Shown here: one piece after another, positions 26,527 to 42,400 of the stretch
Layout of the letters: each line of letters begins with the position of its first letter
Numbering within the stretch: the first letter of the stretch is position 1
Assembly: GCA_028023455.1 (NCBI GenBank)
Contig: JAQFVV010012507.1
Span: 310,001 to 374,000, forward strand
Origin: Epiperipatus broadwayi
Lineage: Eukaryota > Onychophora > Udeonychophora > Euonychophora > Peripatidae
DNA: 64,000 nucleotides
Direction of reading: 5' to 3'
The notes under the pieces: model-generated
The model's input: only the letters and a program-made list of their open reading frames with translations
Told to the model about the DNA's origin: nothing
The model's database searches: none
Position numbers and translations under genes: made by a program

Positions 26527-27618
26527 CTAAAAATCACATGTATTATAATCAATTATTTTTTCTTTATATAATTGTCTTATCAACCCGTAAACTTTTTCAT
26601 TTAATAATTTAGTATCATCTTTAATTATCTTTTCAAATATGTTATCTTTTAACATAATATCCATCTTCTCTATATAATTTTTTCTATCCATCATTACTAA
26701 TTTATTCCCTTTATCCGATTTTATAAATATAATTTTTTCTTTATATTTATTTTTTATCTCTTTTACTTCTCTCACTTTTATTATATTTTTCTTATCTAGT
26801 TTATTATTTCTTTTATTATTATTATTTCTTATTTTATAAATCATATTATTTACTTCATTATTAAATTCTTCCATCCATATTTTATCTTTATTTTTAACAA
26901 TTTTATTAATTTCCACATTTTGATAATAATATATATTATACTTTTCCTCTAAAAATTTTTGTGCTATTTTTTCTTTAATTGCTTTCAATTCTATAATGTC
27001 ATTATTTTTATTATACCCATATGGTACATATTTAATTCCTTTGTTTATTATATTTTTTTCTTCATCTGTTAACTCTATAGACGTCATATTAAAAATTGCA
27101 TTTTCATTTTTATTCACTCTTTCCTTATATCTTCCACTCTCTTTTTCATTCTTTAAACTTAAAATTTTTTTATCATGTCTTAATTTTGTATTAATATTAA
27201 TAATATTCTTCTTTCTATCACATAATCTTCTGAATTTTTCTTCTTCTTCTCTAGTTACTTTTTTTGTTAATTCCTTTTCCATTTTCTTTATATCTTCATA
27301 TAACCTTCTTTTATTCCCATAGCAGTTATCAATATATATGTTTAATAATTGCTTTTCAATGATTTCTACAGATTTTTTCTTCTTTAATAACAATTTTCTA
27401 TGATTATTAATTCTGATAAACCTAGGAATTATGTCCATCATTTTACATTTTTTTAAAAAACTTATATCATTATTAATATTATTCAATTTTAACACCAATT
27501 TCCATCTTCTATTCAAATAGTTCTTTACTTGTTCATCTTCTTTATCCCTTATATAATCCAACAAATTTTTAATATTCTTTATATTTTCCATGTATCCCAT
27601 GATATATACAATCCGCAC
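26527..27618 (-). CDS. PLE1 N-terminal part of the polyprotein
   Basis: A frame of 363 codons directly upstream of the reverse-transcriptase frame. It carries the features of PLE N-terminal regions: a helical basic segment, NKGIKYVP (about residues 193-200; PLE proteins typically show a G-(L/I)-x-(F/Y)-x-P string here), and IIFIKSDKGNKLVMMDRKNY near 300-320, which leads into the RT fingers. It ends in a stop just before the YGAPKI motif of the next frame. The two frames differ by one base (a -1 shift from this frame to the next), so one T was probably lost, or slippage joins them. Possible ATG starts are codons 1, 7 and 10; a short TA tract lies just upstream. Confidence 0.85.
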   Translation of the reverse strand: MRIVYIMGYMENIKNIKNLLDYIRDKEDEQVKNYLNRRWKLVLKLNNINNDISFLKKCKMMDIIPRFIRINNHRKLLLKKKKSVEIIEKQLLNIYIDNCYGNKRRLYEDIKKMEKELTKKVTREEEEKFRRLCDRKKNIININTKLRHDKKILSLKNEKESGRYKERVNKNENAIFNMTSIELTDEEKNIINKGIKYVPYGYNKNNDIIELKAIKEKIAQKFLEEKYNIYYYQNVEINKIVKNKDKIWMEEFNNEVNNMIYKIRNNNNKRNNKLDKKNIIKVREVKEIKNKYKEKIIFIKSDKGNKLVMMDRKNYIEKMDIMLKDNIFEKIIKDDTKLLNEKVYGLIRQLYKEKIIDYNTCDF

Positions 27619-27641
27619 ATATATATATATATACTAAAATA

Positions 27642-27919
27642 AAATTAAGGTGTTAAAGATTTCAATTATTTTTTTCTGTATTTGAGGGGATATACAGGTG
27701 ATAAATATTTTTGTATATTTTTATGAATATATATATGTATATTGGATTTTATGGGATTTATATAATTTGTATATAATTTATATATAGTTGTGTAATTTAT
27801 ATTTATATATATGTGTATATATTTATAGTTCTGAAGAAGATTGCAGGGGCAATCGAAACTGTCAATGTTAAGCATTGTACAAAAATTAAAGATTTTATAA
27901 GAAAGGATTGATTAATTAT
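27642..27919. repeat. PLE1 right terminal inverted repeat
   Basis: Counterpart of 24136-24425 in opposite orientation. It lies at the 5' end of the minus-strand element and probably contains its promoter. No hammerhead core was found in it. Confidence 0.9.
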
Positions 27920-30219
<2,300 letters not shown>

Positions 30220-30640
30220 ATTGGAGAGAATAAAAGAATTCCAAAAGTAAGAAAAAAGATAAGCTGAAAGTAGAAATACTCAAATTAATTAAAGATGGCC
30301 AAAACTTGAAGAAAATAAAGACTTTAGTACATAAAATTTTTAAAGACTGGATAAGATTAAAAAGGCATGGTACGAGCATGAGAAGTCCTGAAAACTGATA
30401 TAAAAGGAGGGATCCGTTGAAGGAACGTCTTGTTCGTTTTGTTTTCTAGTTGGTCTTGGATAACATTTAATATATCCAAGATCGCCGTCCTGAAGGAATT
30501 CGGCATGTCGCAGTGAACCGGAGCTCCTGAAAACATCGGACCTAATGATGTACACCAGGAAAAGCCTCGGACCGACTGGGGAAATGGACCACAAGAACAA
30601 GCAAGAACCAAAAGCGAGCTCATTATTACCAAAAACTATG
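30220..30640 (+). pseudogene. GC-richer coding-like block, possible HTH remnant
   Basis: The base composition stands out from its surroundings. A plus-strand frame from about 30224 to 30399 reads KLKVEILKLIKDGQNL, then HKIFKDWIRLKRHGTSMRSP. This layout (helix, helix, W-x-R...GT...RSP) loosely resembles the helix-turn-helix start of Tc1/mariner-type transposases. Downstream (30400-30640) the frame is broken, although the sequence keeps its higher GC. On the minus strand two overlapping frames (30340-30632) are also open, without recognisable motifs. The assignment is tentative; it could equally be an exon or another transposon piece. Confidence 0.25.
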
Positions 30641-31409
30641 CATAGTTATCTACTAATGAATTCATGAAACTTACCGGTAAGAATAATTATCCTGATTGTG
30701 ACAAGTTAACTAGTTAAAAAACTACTTGTAAAAATATATGTATAAAGAATCCTGATAGTGACTTTAATTTTTCTATATGAGAGACTCTTATTTAACCAAG
30801 AACTTTTTGTTTATTTTAACCGATATTTATATTTTCCGGGTATTTCCCACCTGAATTAAATGTGTTCTCTCCAAAGTATTAAATAGCTATTTAACTGATA
30901 AATATTTTAGTTTGTTAGAATAAAAGAGATTATACTTTATCAACCTTTTTTTTATTGTCGTATTAATAGTAGTTATTATTTTTTATTATTAAATTTGTTT
31001 TTAGTGAAATAAGATTTAAACGTAAGTTACCTTTGCCAATATGCTTCAATACCCAGGCTAATAATCGTAAAAAATCATTAATTCTCATTACGGTAGAATT
31101 ACCGCCCTTGAAAAAAAAATATTATAAAGAATCTTTTTATTTTTCTTTGTCTTACAACTTACGAGAGGGCTGGCGACATATTTCAGTGGATTCTTAGGAG
31201 CCTGGCCCCATAGTAAATAAAATTAAAAGTTGATTTTTGTCAATAGCACAAATTCGTAACAATTAATAGGCTGGAGTTGATCAGGAAAAATAGCTGTGTT
31301 AAGAATAGAAATACAACTTTCTTTTTTTTTCCTTGATACAGTTTGATCAACTCACGCTCAAATATACATTTGGGGCGTATAGTGGTCTAGTAAAACGGTA
31401 AACGCTACA

Positions 31410-31410
<1 letters not shown>
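30641..31410. other. AT-rich non-coding stretch, nothing recognised
   Basis: No motif or repeat recognised. Confidence 0.5.

Positions 31411-31459
<49 letters not shown>
31411..31459. repeat. (AT)n(GT)n compound microsatellite
   Basis: AT units followed by TG units. Confidence 0.95.
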
Positions 31460-31618
31460 AATGTTTATAGAAAAATGACTATAATGGCATCATATTGATA
31501 ATAATGAAAATAAACAGAGATGATAAAGAGACTGATAAAGAAACTTATTTTATTCAAATTGAAATTATGTTTTATTTAATAACTAAAAAGTAAAAAATAA
31601 TACTTTTTGTAAATAATG

Positions 31619-31830
31619 CTTTTATATAAATAGCCAACTAAAAACGTGAGAAAAAACAAAAATAGTCTAACTAAAAACAATGTTGTGTAATTTCATAAAA
31701 GCATTTGAGGCTTTGAAATATTTTTGATTTTTATGATCTCAAATGCTTTTATGAAATGACACAATACGACTTTTAGTCAGATTACTTGGTTGTGTTTCTA
31801 TTTTCTAGTCATTTGTTTATATAAAAGAAT
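31619..31830. repeat. Foldback (MITE-like) element
   Basis: An imperfect inverted repeat with arms of about 90 bp. The best-paired part is 26 bp, around TTTCATAAAAGCATTTGAG on both sides. A 28-nt centre separates the arms, and pairing extends outwards to CTTTTATATAAA at both ends. Confidence 0.7.
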
Positions 31831-32199
31831 TTTTTTTTAAAAAAGTAAATATTATTTTAATATCCCATAACTACAATTATTTGTTGTAAATTATATTAAA
31901 TATAAAACAGTAATATTATAATTTCAAATTAGCACCTTATTTATGATCTTACTTAACTTCTTTATTTAATATTGTCATACTTCTAAAACATTTTATTTCT
32001 ATTTATTTTTTAATTATATATATTATCTAACATGCAGTCTACTATATTTTTAATTTTGTTTTACTTATTTTGTTTATATTTTCATTTTCTAGTATTTTAA
32101 TTTATCTATGTTTTAGTTTGTTTATTCTATATTTTATTCATTCCATTATTTTGTTTTGTTATTTATATCTTTTATATTGTTTTATTGGTGCTATTTTAT

Positions 32200-32345
32200 T
32201 TATTAATGTATCATAACTCTAAAGAAAATTGCAAGTCAATCAAAACATCAGTTTATATATAAAAGTTTGTAATAGACTGTTTAAAGAAAATAATGTAATT
32301 GTATTTGTATGAAGTAATATGACAAATAAAGAAAATAAAAAGGAA
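32200..32345 (+). repeat. Possible old PLE terminal-repeat remnant
   Basis: The segment CATAACTCTAAAGAAAATTGCA followed by GTCAATCAAAAC-TCAG parallels the PLE1 terminus (TATAGTTCTGAAGAAGATTGCA...GGCAATCGAAACTGTCA). It is decayed, and no coding sequence is attached. Confidence 0.35.
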
Positions 32346-33760
32346 TTTTAATTTTAAAGGTTGCAAAGACATTCGAATCATATTGAGAAATAAAAAAAAT
32401 TACATCTGAACACACATCTAATGTCAATTTTTGTTGCTGCCTTAGCACATGAGATTTTTAATCCTTAAAAAGCATTAGTATATATAAATAATATGCTTTA
32501 TTTTATTAATAAAAATATTATTAAAATAAATATATATTTGAAATAAAACAAAAATTTCAAATTAAATTGAAACTTATCTTCTGTCTTGACAAACACTAAT
32601 GTAAGGAGTGAGTGAATTTAAGGTTTATTTATTTCATGATTAAACCTAACATTTAAGGATAAAATGGGAACTAATATATAGATTCATTATCATTAAAAAT
32701 AAACTATTAAATAGAACCAAGCCATACTAAATGATTAATTAATATAAAGTAACATCAGTTCAAAGCAGATCTATTTTAAACAATATCATATAGATCATTT
32801 CACTACAAATAGGAGCAAAATAAACCCAAATTGTTTAATATATTGATTTCATATTTACATTAGCTGAAATAAGCTATGTTTTATAGATAGGGTGAAATGA
32901 CTATCAGTATTTGTTCATGTTCCTGGATTTGTCAAAAAGTGAGTCTTTATTTTATATAGAGATGTATCCTTTTTAAAGATAATATTTTATTCATTGATGA
33001 ACATATATATATTTACATATCAATTACTATTTTTATTTTACTGTAACTGTATTGGAATACAAAAGAAATTGATAAAATGTTATTATCATCACCTGCTTTT
33101 ATTATGCAAACCAATGCTAATTCTTATTTTACAATTACATTTCATAAATCTCAATCTAGCAATCCAACATTATCCATTACAATGCTAAGTTAAAAATTAT
33201 CATATAACTTTGATACATAATATTCAATCATATCACTTATTACCTATTTATTACAAACAATGTATAAAGTAAAAAATGAATCATTTTACAAAACCCATAC
33301 TTTTAGAAAAACTTTTATCAATTGCTTCAGAGTGCTTCCAATCTCTAAGAAAATATAATATTTTATATTAATAGCAGAGCAAAATTGACTTGACAGTAAA
33401 AAATAACCAAATCATGCAGCAATATTACACATTAAAATCACAACTATATGGCTAAAAATATCACATACAGAATTAGATAACTATTAATTAACAGAAGTAT
33501 AAATAAATTCATGAATAAAATACTATAATTTTACATGCATAACCTAAACTAAAAAATACATAAGTGCATCTTTAACATGTAATTTAAAAAACTAACCAAT
33601 CATATTGTGAGTGAAATTTTTATTTTGATAAATACATATAATAAATCATTATTTTTAAAGCTATATTGTGATCAAAATAAATGTGAATTTGTTATCTGAT
33701 TTGGTTATAAGCTTTCAAATTATGTTTTATTTGTGTTTATATATGTATTTATAGAAAGAA
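32346..33760. other. AT-rich non-coding stretch, nothing recognised
   Basis: No motif or repeat recognised. Confidence 0.5.
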
Positions 33761-33762
33761 AA

Positions 33763-34060
<298 letters not shown>

Positions 34061-34064
34061 TATA

Positions 34065-36224
34065 TTATAATGGTCCGAAATGAAATGGAAGGTTTACAGT
34101 CTTACTGTATCTGCACTACAAGGGCGCCATCTAGGCATTTGAACCTAGAAAATTTATAGAGTAGGCAGATATGTGCTGTTAAGATCCCACTTTATTTTAT
34201 ATTTAGACCATTAGTCGAAGTCACTAGCTCAGTGGAGACAGAGAGATCATAATATATAACTTTAAAATATAACTTTGTTTAATTTGTATCTTAAATATAA
34301 AAAAATAACAGCTACTGCCAGTAATTAACACACAAACAACATTTATTTATGCACATATATAATCATTTAAAGTTTGAGGAATAACATTTATTATTTTAGA
34401 TTTTATTATTAACTTTTAATTTAAATTATTATTTTAAAATTTTAAACCATCCGCACAATGAATTTAATAATATTTTTTTTAAGATTGTCGAGTATGAATA
34501 GACTACATAGATTTCATTTGAAAAGAAAATATTCTATCCCTTATTTAACCTTAGGCAAAAAGTTTGCAGTCAAACTGGCATCAATACATCTGATACATTG
34601 ATGTATTTAATGCAGCACTAAAATATGACAGCACTAAATACCAATACTATCATGAATGTACATTTGAATAGTAAGTATGGTTAGAGAAGACATTGACTCT
34701 CAACCAAACAGGCATGCTACATCTGTCAGCAAGAGGAACAATAAACAAAAAACTCCATAGGAAGGGACTGCGTTTTCCATCTTATTATCCCTTCCATATG
34801 CAAAAAAGGGGGTGTGCGGCATATAAATAGAGATCCTGCATATAGCAAACCTCATACTACATCTAGTAATTACACCAATATATCCAATCCATTGACCTAA
34901 TTTAACTACAAAACAAATAACCTAAGATTACCCTTCCCTAATTAATTAATATAACTTTACAAATCTATATAGCCATTCATGCCTGACTTAAAGTTAACAT
35001 TTATATAAGTTCGCACAGATGAATTTTATAAAAGTTTTTTTTTTCAATGTTGAGTATAGATCAACTACATAGATTACATGCTCAAAAACATTTCAAAATA
35101 AACATAAATGATCAAAATATAAAGTCATTGATGTAATTGCAGAGAGAAATCACAAGAAACCCAATGGCATTCATCGTAAGATGCCGCATTGACATCAATA
35201 ACTAAAAAGACATCCGAATAAATACATTTTAGATATTCAATGTAAGATATCATTATTTACTGAATGTCTATATATTTTAATCAAATATGAAAACAAAAAA
35301 ACATAATTAAACGTGAATGAATCTATGCAAGCATCTATGCCCAACTTAAATTTAATACATTTAGTAATTTATACAATATTAATAAAAACAAAAAAAAAAT
35401 GAAAATGGAAATGATTTTTAGCAAACTTAAATATATAAAATTTAAACATTAATTATCAATTTGAAAATTTGAAAGTCAGATAAGAGTTTATTTTAAAATT
35501 TAAGCTCTGAATCTTAAAAGCTTGAATGAAAGTTCTTAATTATTTTTAAATTTTGTAGTTTATGTCTTACAGTAGAAGAAATCTCGGTTCCTGCTGCCAA
35601 TTCCCATGAAGACTTTCATGGAAGACCAGTCTGTTGTTCTGGAGGTGGCTTTAGCTGGTTCAATTCTGGTATTACAGTCATTTCATTTTTAAATAAGTGA
35701 GAGAGTGTGACAAGTGCATCTTATCACGCCTCTCACAAAATCAAGTTGGAACTCAGGAACTGTTTTTAATTTGAATTGTTTTCCTTTTATAATGATCCTC
35801 TGGATTCAATGAACAAGATGTCACTAATCCTGGTATCTTTTTTGGTCCATGCTCAGGCTTGGTGCTTCCATTGGTCAAGCTAATTCTTTTGTTCTCTTAT
35901 CCATATCTTTCAACTGACCTTTTTTCTATAAGAGCCCCAAGGGCTAGTTTGCTTTTCAATTAATTTATAAAACAATCATTTCCATTTACAAAAATATTTT
36001 ATCTTTTTCTTATACTTTTTTCTGAAAAAGTATGTTCAAATACCTTTTTTTTTTATTTAAAAAAGAAATAATTTTTAAAGTTTTACATCTGTGTGAATAT
36101 ATATATATATTGAACAACTCTTTAATTTTTTTAGCTTTTAGTTTTTAATAAATTTATTTTTATTTGCGAACGTAAAAAAAATAAATAATAATTTTAAATT
36201 AATGTAATGGTGTATACCGTTACA
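34065..36224 (+). mobile_element. TAACGG element, copy A (non-coding, about 2.2 kb)
   Basis: Starts TTATAATGGTCCG after a GATA block and ends with the hairpin GTAATGGTGTATACCGTTAC followed by AT. Homologues are copy C (37196-39086, inverted) and copy B (43476-45569). Shared landmarks in order are GGCGCCATCTAGGCATTTGA, CCCACTTTATTT, CTAGCTCAGTGG, GTCGAGTATGAATAGACTAC, CTTATTTAACCTTAGGC, a short shared reading frame, and a distal block around CCAAGGGCTAGTTTGC. No transposase or polymerase motif was seen. The class is unknown. Confidence 0.7.
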
Positions 36225-37195
36225 TATTAGTAAACTTCCTCAAAAAACAAAAACATTAAAAAAAAAGAATTTACTTAGTGTTAGTAATTACATTACACAA
36301 TTATATACTAATTACTTCTCTTCAATGAACTCTTTTCAATAATAATAAAAATAATCAAAAATTTCCACTATTTATTTGATCTGGCTTTATCTGTAGGATT
36401 CAATCTTCAGTGACAACTGCCAATTGCAATCGCTCTATAATTGACCACCCAATGTGAGCCGATCTTTAATAAACCACGAGTGCCCTGAGAATTTTAAAAA
36501 TAAATCATGACAGTAACATTTTTCTTTAAAAATGTGGATATATTTCTTGTATTAACATAAAGTTATAGGTTGAATTTTGTTTTAAAAGCACTGCCAGAAA
36601 GAAATAGCACATATATTAAAAATGAGAAAGAAAAGATATTAATAATTTTAAAACTATTTTTTTTTAAAAAAAAAAGTCAAAAGATTGCAATTAATGTGTT
36701 GTTTTTGTTAATATGTATTATGTTTTAATGTGTATAGGTGAGCACAGCCACGTAAGTTTATGATTGTAAATGTGGTACTTACAATAAGTACTTTTTGGAA
36801 ATTTACTTCATAGTAACCCTATTTAAGCATTTCAATCAGTCATAAATAAGTTGGTGGTATATATGATTGTGCTGCAAATATATACGTATAAACCCATTAC
36901 CCTTAAAACATATTTACTTCAATGCAACCTTTCTTAAATAAATAATTTATATAATTTGCTTGTCGTGCAGTGTGTTAGAAATGAAATATAAAGAAAATAG
37001 AATCCTTGGGGGGAGGAGGCATAAACATAGATGGTCCTTGGGTAAATGATAGTCAACATTTTTTTTGTATATAATCTTTTTGTAAAAATAACTAACCAAA
37101 TGTTTTTGTAAATGTCTTCATTAATCATGTACCGTAATTACTAACCCTAAGTAAATTTTTTTTTTGTTTATTTTTTTAAAACAAGTTTACTGATA
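36225..37195. other. Spacer between two inverted TAACGG elements
   Basis: AT-rich; no gene or repeat recognised. Confidence 0.5.
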
Positions 37196-39086
37196 TGTAA
37201 TGGGCACACATGCCGTTACATTATTTATTTTAAAAAGTAGAAATAAAAAAGAAAAGTTCACATATAAAAACTTTTTTTTAAGACATAAAAATTGAAAATT
37301 AATTCTATCTTAAACTCGTATATGTATAAAATCGCACAGATGAAAAAAATTATTAAAATAAAACTTTATTAAAAAGAGAAAAAGTATTTTAAAAGCAAAA
37401 ACTTAAAAAGATTTAGAGATAAAAATATATGTTTAAGTTAGCAAAATAATTTAATTAATTCTATTGTATAAAATGGAAATGATTATTTTAATTAGTAAAA
37501 GTAAACTAGCCCTAGGGCATTTCAAAATGCATAAGCAAAGGTCAGATAGGAGGGGAAAAACAATAGGAACAGAATGGCCAATGAAAGAAATCCATCAGGG
37601 AATTGGACCTCAATGGAAGGATCATCATCATCAATGTCATAATGTCTATTGGATCCAGAAGTTTACATATAAAAGAAAAAGTTTGGAAATAATTTTTTAG
37701 TGAGTGAAGAAAATTTAAGAGAAGACAGAGATATGTTAAGTCGGAGAGTGGGAAGTGAAGGGATTGAAAGACACACTTTCGATTCCTTCAGTTGTTATAA
37801 AAAGAAAAAAAGAAAACATCACTTTTCCTATATTGAGGACCACAGGATCATCGGGGGATTTAATGCTGGATTCCAAATGGCAAGCAACTGTAAAGGATGA
37901 ACTTTTCTAAAACAATAAGAACAATATAACTAATGAACATTTCTAAAACCGTAAGAACTTTATGAACTCTAATGAATATTAATTTGAAAACAATAAGAAC
38001 TCTAAATTCTAAACCTTTCAGTAAATAATACAAATAGAATCCTATCTGACCAACATAAATGAATATTAATAATGTCAATTGATGTATTTCTTAAAATTAT
38101 TTCCATTTAATTTTTTTTTGTTCTTTTAAATTTTTATTATGATTTTTTTTTTTTGTTTAACAACTTTTAATAAATGTTAAATTTAAGTCGGGCATGAATG
38201 TCTGCATAGATTTGTAAAATTATATATGTTAGTTTAAGAGAGGGTAATCTTAGGTTATTTGTTTCGTAGTTAAATTGGGTCAATGGATTGGATATATTGG
38301 TGTAATTAGTAGATGTAGTATGAGATTTGCTACTTGCAGGATCGATTTATATGCTACACGCACACCCCTTTTTTGCCTATGGAAGGGATAGTAAGATGGA
38401 AAACGCAGTCTCTTCCTATGGAGTTTTTTGTTTATTGTTCTTCTTGCCAATAGATGTACCATTCCTATTTGGTTGAGAGTCAATGTTGTCTATTAACCAT
38501 GCTGTTCAAATGTACATTCCTGACAGTATGTTATTTTGGGTGCTGTCATATTCATGCTACATTGAATACATCAATATATCAGATAGATTGGCATTGGATT
38601 TGACTGTGAACTTTTGGCCTAAGGTTAAATCAGGGATAGAATATTTTCTTTTCAAATGTGATCTATGTAGTTTATTCATACTCGACACTTTAATAAAATA
38701 TTCAACTCATCTGTGTGAACTTATAAAATTTAAAACATAAATTAAATTCTAAAATCAAGTTAAATTATAAAGTAAAAGTAATGCTAAAAATAATTCAAAA
38801 TTTATATGTGCGTTAATAAATGTTTGGGTGTTAATTACTGGCAGTGGCTTATTTTATTCTTTTTTAATATTGAAATATTCTTAGATAAGAATTTATAAAA
38901 TATAAATATCTGCTGTTCCACTGAGCTAGTGACATTGGGCTAATGGTCTAAATATAAAATAAAGTGGGATTTTAACAGTGTGTATCTGCATAAATTTTCT
39001 AGGTTCAAATGCCTAGATGGCGCAGTCATAGTGCAGATACGGTAAGACTGCAAGCTTCCACTTCATCATTCCTCCGACCGTTATAA
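37196..39086 (-). mobile_element. TAACGG element, copy C (inverted, about 1.9 kb)
   Basis: Opposite in orientation to copy A. The left end is the hairpin GTAATGGGCACACATGCCGTTAC; the right end is CGACCGTTATAA, next to a GATA array. It carries the same landmarks as copy A in reverse order but lacks part of the middle (one of two similar blocks around the CCAACTTAAATTTAA / GTTAAATTTAAGTCGGG region). Confidence 0.7.
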
Positions 39087-39432
<346 letters not shown>

Positions 39433-42400
39433 CAACATCAGATAAATATATACATAAAAAATAACATATATAAATAAAGTGTAGCTCCATAAATAGATAG
39501 TTAAGTAATAAATAGATAGGGGAATGAATAGGTAAGTAAATAAGTAAGTGCACAATCAGGAAAATATACAAGTACATAGGAAGACATATAGTCAGATAGA
39601 TATGGAGATGTAATACTTCAAACATTTAAAAACTTCTGTGACTATAAAATAACAATTGATAAATTATTGAAAGCAATTCTTATATATTCTTATTTATTTT
39701 TCACTCAACTTTTATATTAATATTGTTTCAGTACTTTATTATTTGTTATTCTACAGTCATAAAGGTTTTTAATATATATTATTTATTTTTCACTTAACGT
39801 TCTAGGAATATTAATAGTGTAAAAATAAATTATGACTTGACTTAAGCTTTTGATCATTTAAGCGTTTTCTGATATTGGAATCAATACATTTATAATAAAT
39901 TTTAAATTTGAGAAAATTTAATAATTATTAAAGTCTGTTAAAAATAAATGCTAAGTCTATAATTGTTGATAATCAAAAATATTTATTGATACATCGTAGT
40001 GAATTTTTGAGACATAAAAACTATTTTTCAACTATTTACATAAAATAACAATTTGTCCTATAATTATTATTAAGCAACAATATTTTCAATACAAAAAAAA
40101 AGAAAAGAATACATAACTCTTAATTTAAAAAACAAAGAAATATAAACATGCAATTAAAAAGATAGAGGGAGGATAAAAATCAATGGGGAGAGGCGAATAC
40201 ATTAATGTTTTTTACTTGGATTTTAAGCAACATATATAAAACAATATATAAATATTACCACAAATAAAACATCATTATTCTAAGGACTTCATGGATTTCC
40301 TTACCCAACTACTATTCTTGATGTTATCAGTCCATACTTCGCTATGGCTAGGAGATATAGAAGATTCTAAATTAAAATTATAAAACTATAAATACATTGT
40401 ATTATTAAAAATAACACCAATATGCCTATATTATAAGTACAATGAGATTCTATTAATATTATAATAAAACAGGAAAATGAACATGTATGTATATTATAAC
40501 TGTATAGGGATATCGGGGGGGGGGTGATCCAGGATAGTGGAAAATCATCATCAACCCCAGTTCAAAATATAAATACAAAATTTTAAAATTAAATATTAAA
40601 ATAATTTTTAAGCATGAAATTTATATATAAGTAATATATTAGAGATAAACATTATTAAAAGATATTAGATATTAATGTAATGTTTAATATCACGAAATAT
40701 ATATAAAGAACGAGCATGAGATCATGAGATCTCTGAGAGATCAGCCCAGTTAACTCCTTAGAGCAACGATAATTAACTATAAATCCACCAGCATTAAAAT
40801 AAGTGTAAGTCATTTATCATCAAAAATATCCAATGCTAAAAGTAGGCTTTGAAATATGAATCAACAGTCAATTTGGTGACTAGATTTAAAATGGGTCTAC
40901 TACAGACCATATTAACTATTGAGCTTTGCCAACTTGGGACATTTATTTAACATTAATTTGGATGCACCAACTAAGTGATCATCCATCAGAATACATAATA
41001 ATCAAAACAATAATGCTGGGATATTAAAACATGCTTATCACCATCAATGTTCTAGCCCCATTAATGTACTGGATATTATACACTTAATTTCTAATAAGAG
41101 TAAACTAAAATAAAATAATAGTGCATGGGATTTAAAGAATATACTCTTAGCATCAACCAGTATGATGAGAATGATGATGATTGATGGAAATATCATTATT
41201 ATCACTGGATGCCCATAAACACTAATATACACCCCATTCATACATATCAGACCATTACCCACAAATCTAACTTGGAGAACATAAGCTCTATTACTGTATT
41301 GTAACCAAAAAATGATTGCCATAGTAATAGTCTAAAATATTCAAAATAACTGAAATAATTTTAACAATTAAATACAAGTTTATTAATAACAATAAACTAT
41401 ACATATAAGTTAAGCCTTCTGATTTTGATTAATATACAATAAAAATTTTATTACATTTGTGATTTACAAAATTATTATACACAATTCAGGTTGTTACATT
41501 ATGATTTACATATATATTCTATATAGATGCCCAGATATATGTTTTACTATTGCATAAATATGTTTCAATTGACATAAAATAATTACAAAAATTTTAAGTT
41601 ATATAAGATTACAATAAGTGATTAACAGGTACATATTTGACTTGTTATAAAATGATTAAAATTTACATATAAGTGTCTATCTGACACACATTGATATTTG
41701 CCCATAGATGTGTTGATATTTGTCCATAGATGTGTAGTGCAATTGATGACTACTTCTGAATCATCATATTAAATGCAATAAATGATTACCATTTTAAGTT
41801 AAATGATTTAAATACTTCAATTTAGATTTACTTCAACATGCATACATACATATATATTGTACAGACATTTGATCTATTAATTTATTAACAGAACATATTT
41901 AAATTTGACAAAATAATATATTAAATTTATACCATATAATTAACATATATATTTTTACATATACGAATGTATGTGCACATTAGCATTTATATACCATATT
42001 TTAATTTGTCATAAAAATATTATATTTTCATAATTAATTCAATATGGAAAGTTTATAAAAATTCACATATACATGTGTATATATAAAAAAAATAATTCAA
42101 ATCAGTTATTAAACTATATTACAGCTTTCATTTTTTTTTTAAAAAAACTAGAATCAGCCTTTTACAGATTAGATTAATTAATTATAACTCTTTTAGAATC
42201 ATCTATTTTTTACCCTTAGATGTTTTTTTAAATCCAATTAAAATTGTGTTTGTTTCATTTTAAAAATGTTTCCGTTTTTTAATAAATCAAAAATAAAATT
42301 GTTTTATATCTTTAAATTTTAAAATGTCACTTCAGACCAAATAATTCATTTAAAATTTCATTATTATATATAAGATTATCACAGGTTGCATTTAACTAAT

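Larger units (their letters stand above)
24136..27919 (-). mobile_element. PLE1: near-complete Penelope-like retroelement
   Basis: A unit of about 3.8 kb on the minus strand: terminal inverted repeats of about 280 bp, an N-terminal frame (27618-26527), a reverse transcriptase / GIY-YIG frame (26509-25031) and a T-rich (plus strand) 3' region. Apart from one frameshift between the two frames, the coding sequence is open, so the copy is fairly recent. PLEs are known to carry direct or inverted terminal repeats, and the inverted arrangement here fits. I found no clear target-site duplication. Confidence 0.9.

Noticed and set aside
26247-27322. Plus-strand frames inside PLE1 (26247-26498 and 26996-27322)
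   Set aside because: Antisense shadows of the PLE1 coding frames.
34235-34260. A-box-like CTAGCTCAGTGG in TAACGG elements and B-box-like GGTTCAAATGC near 38999
   Set aside because: The boxes lie on opposite strands or at wrong spacing, so no tRNA-type promoter is supported.
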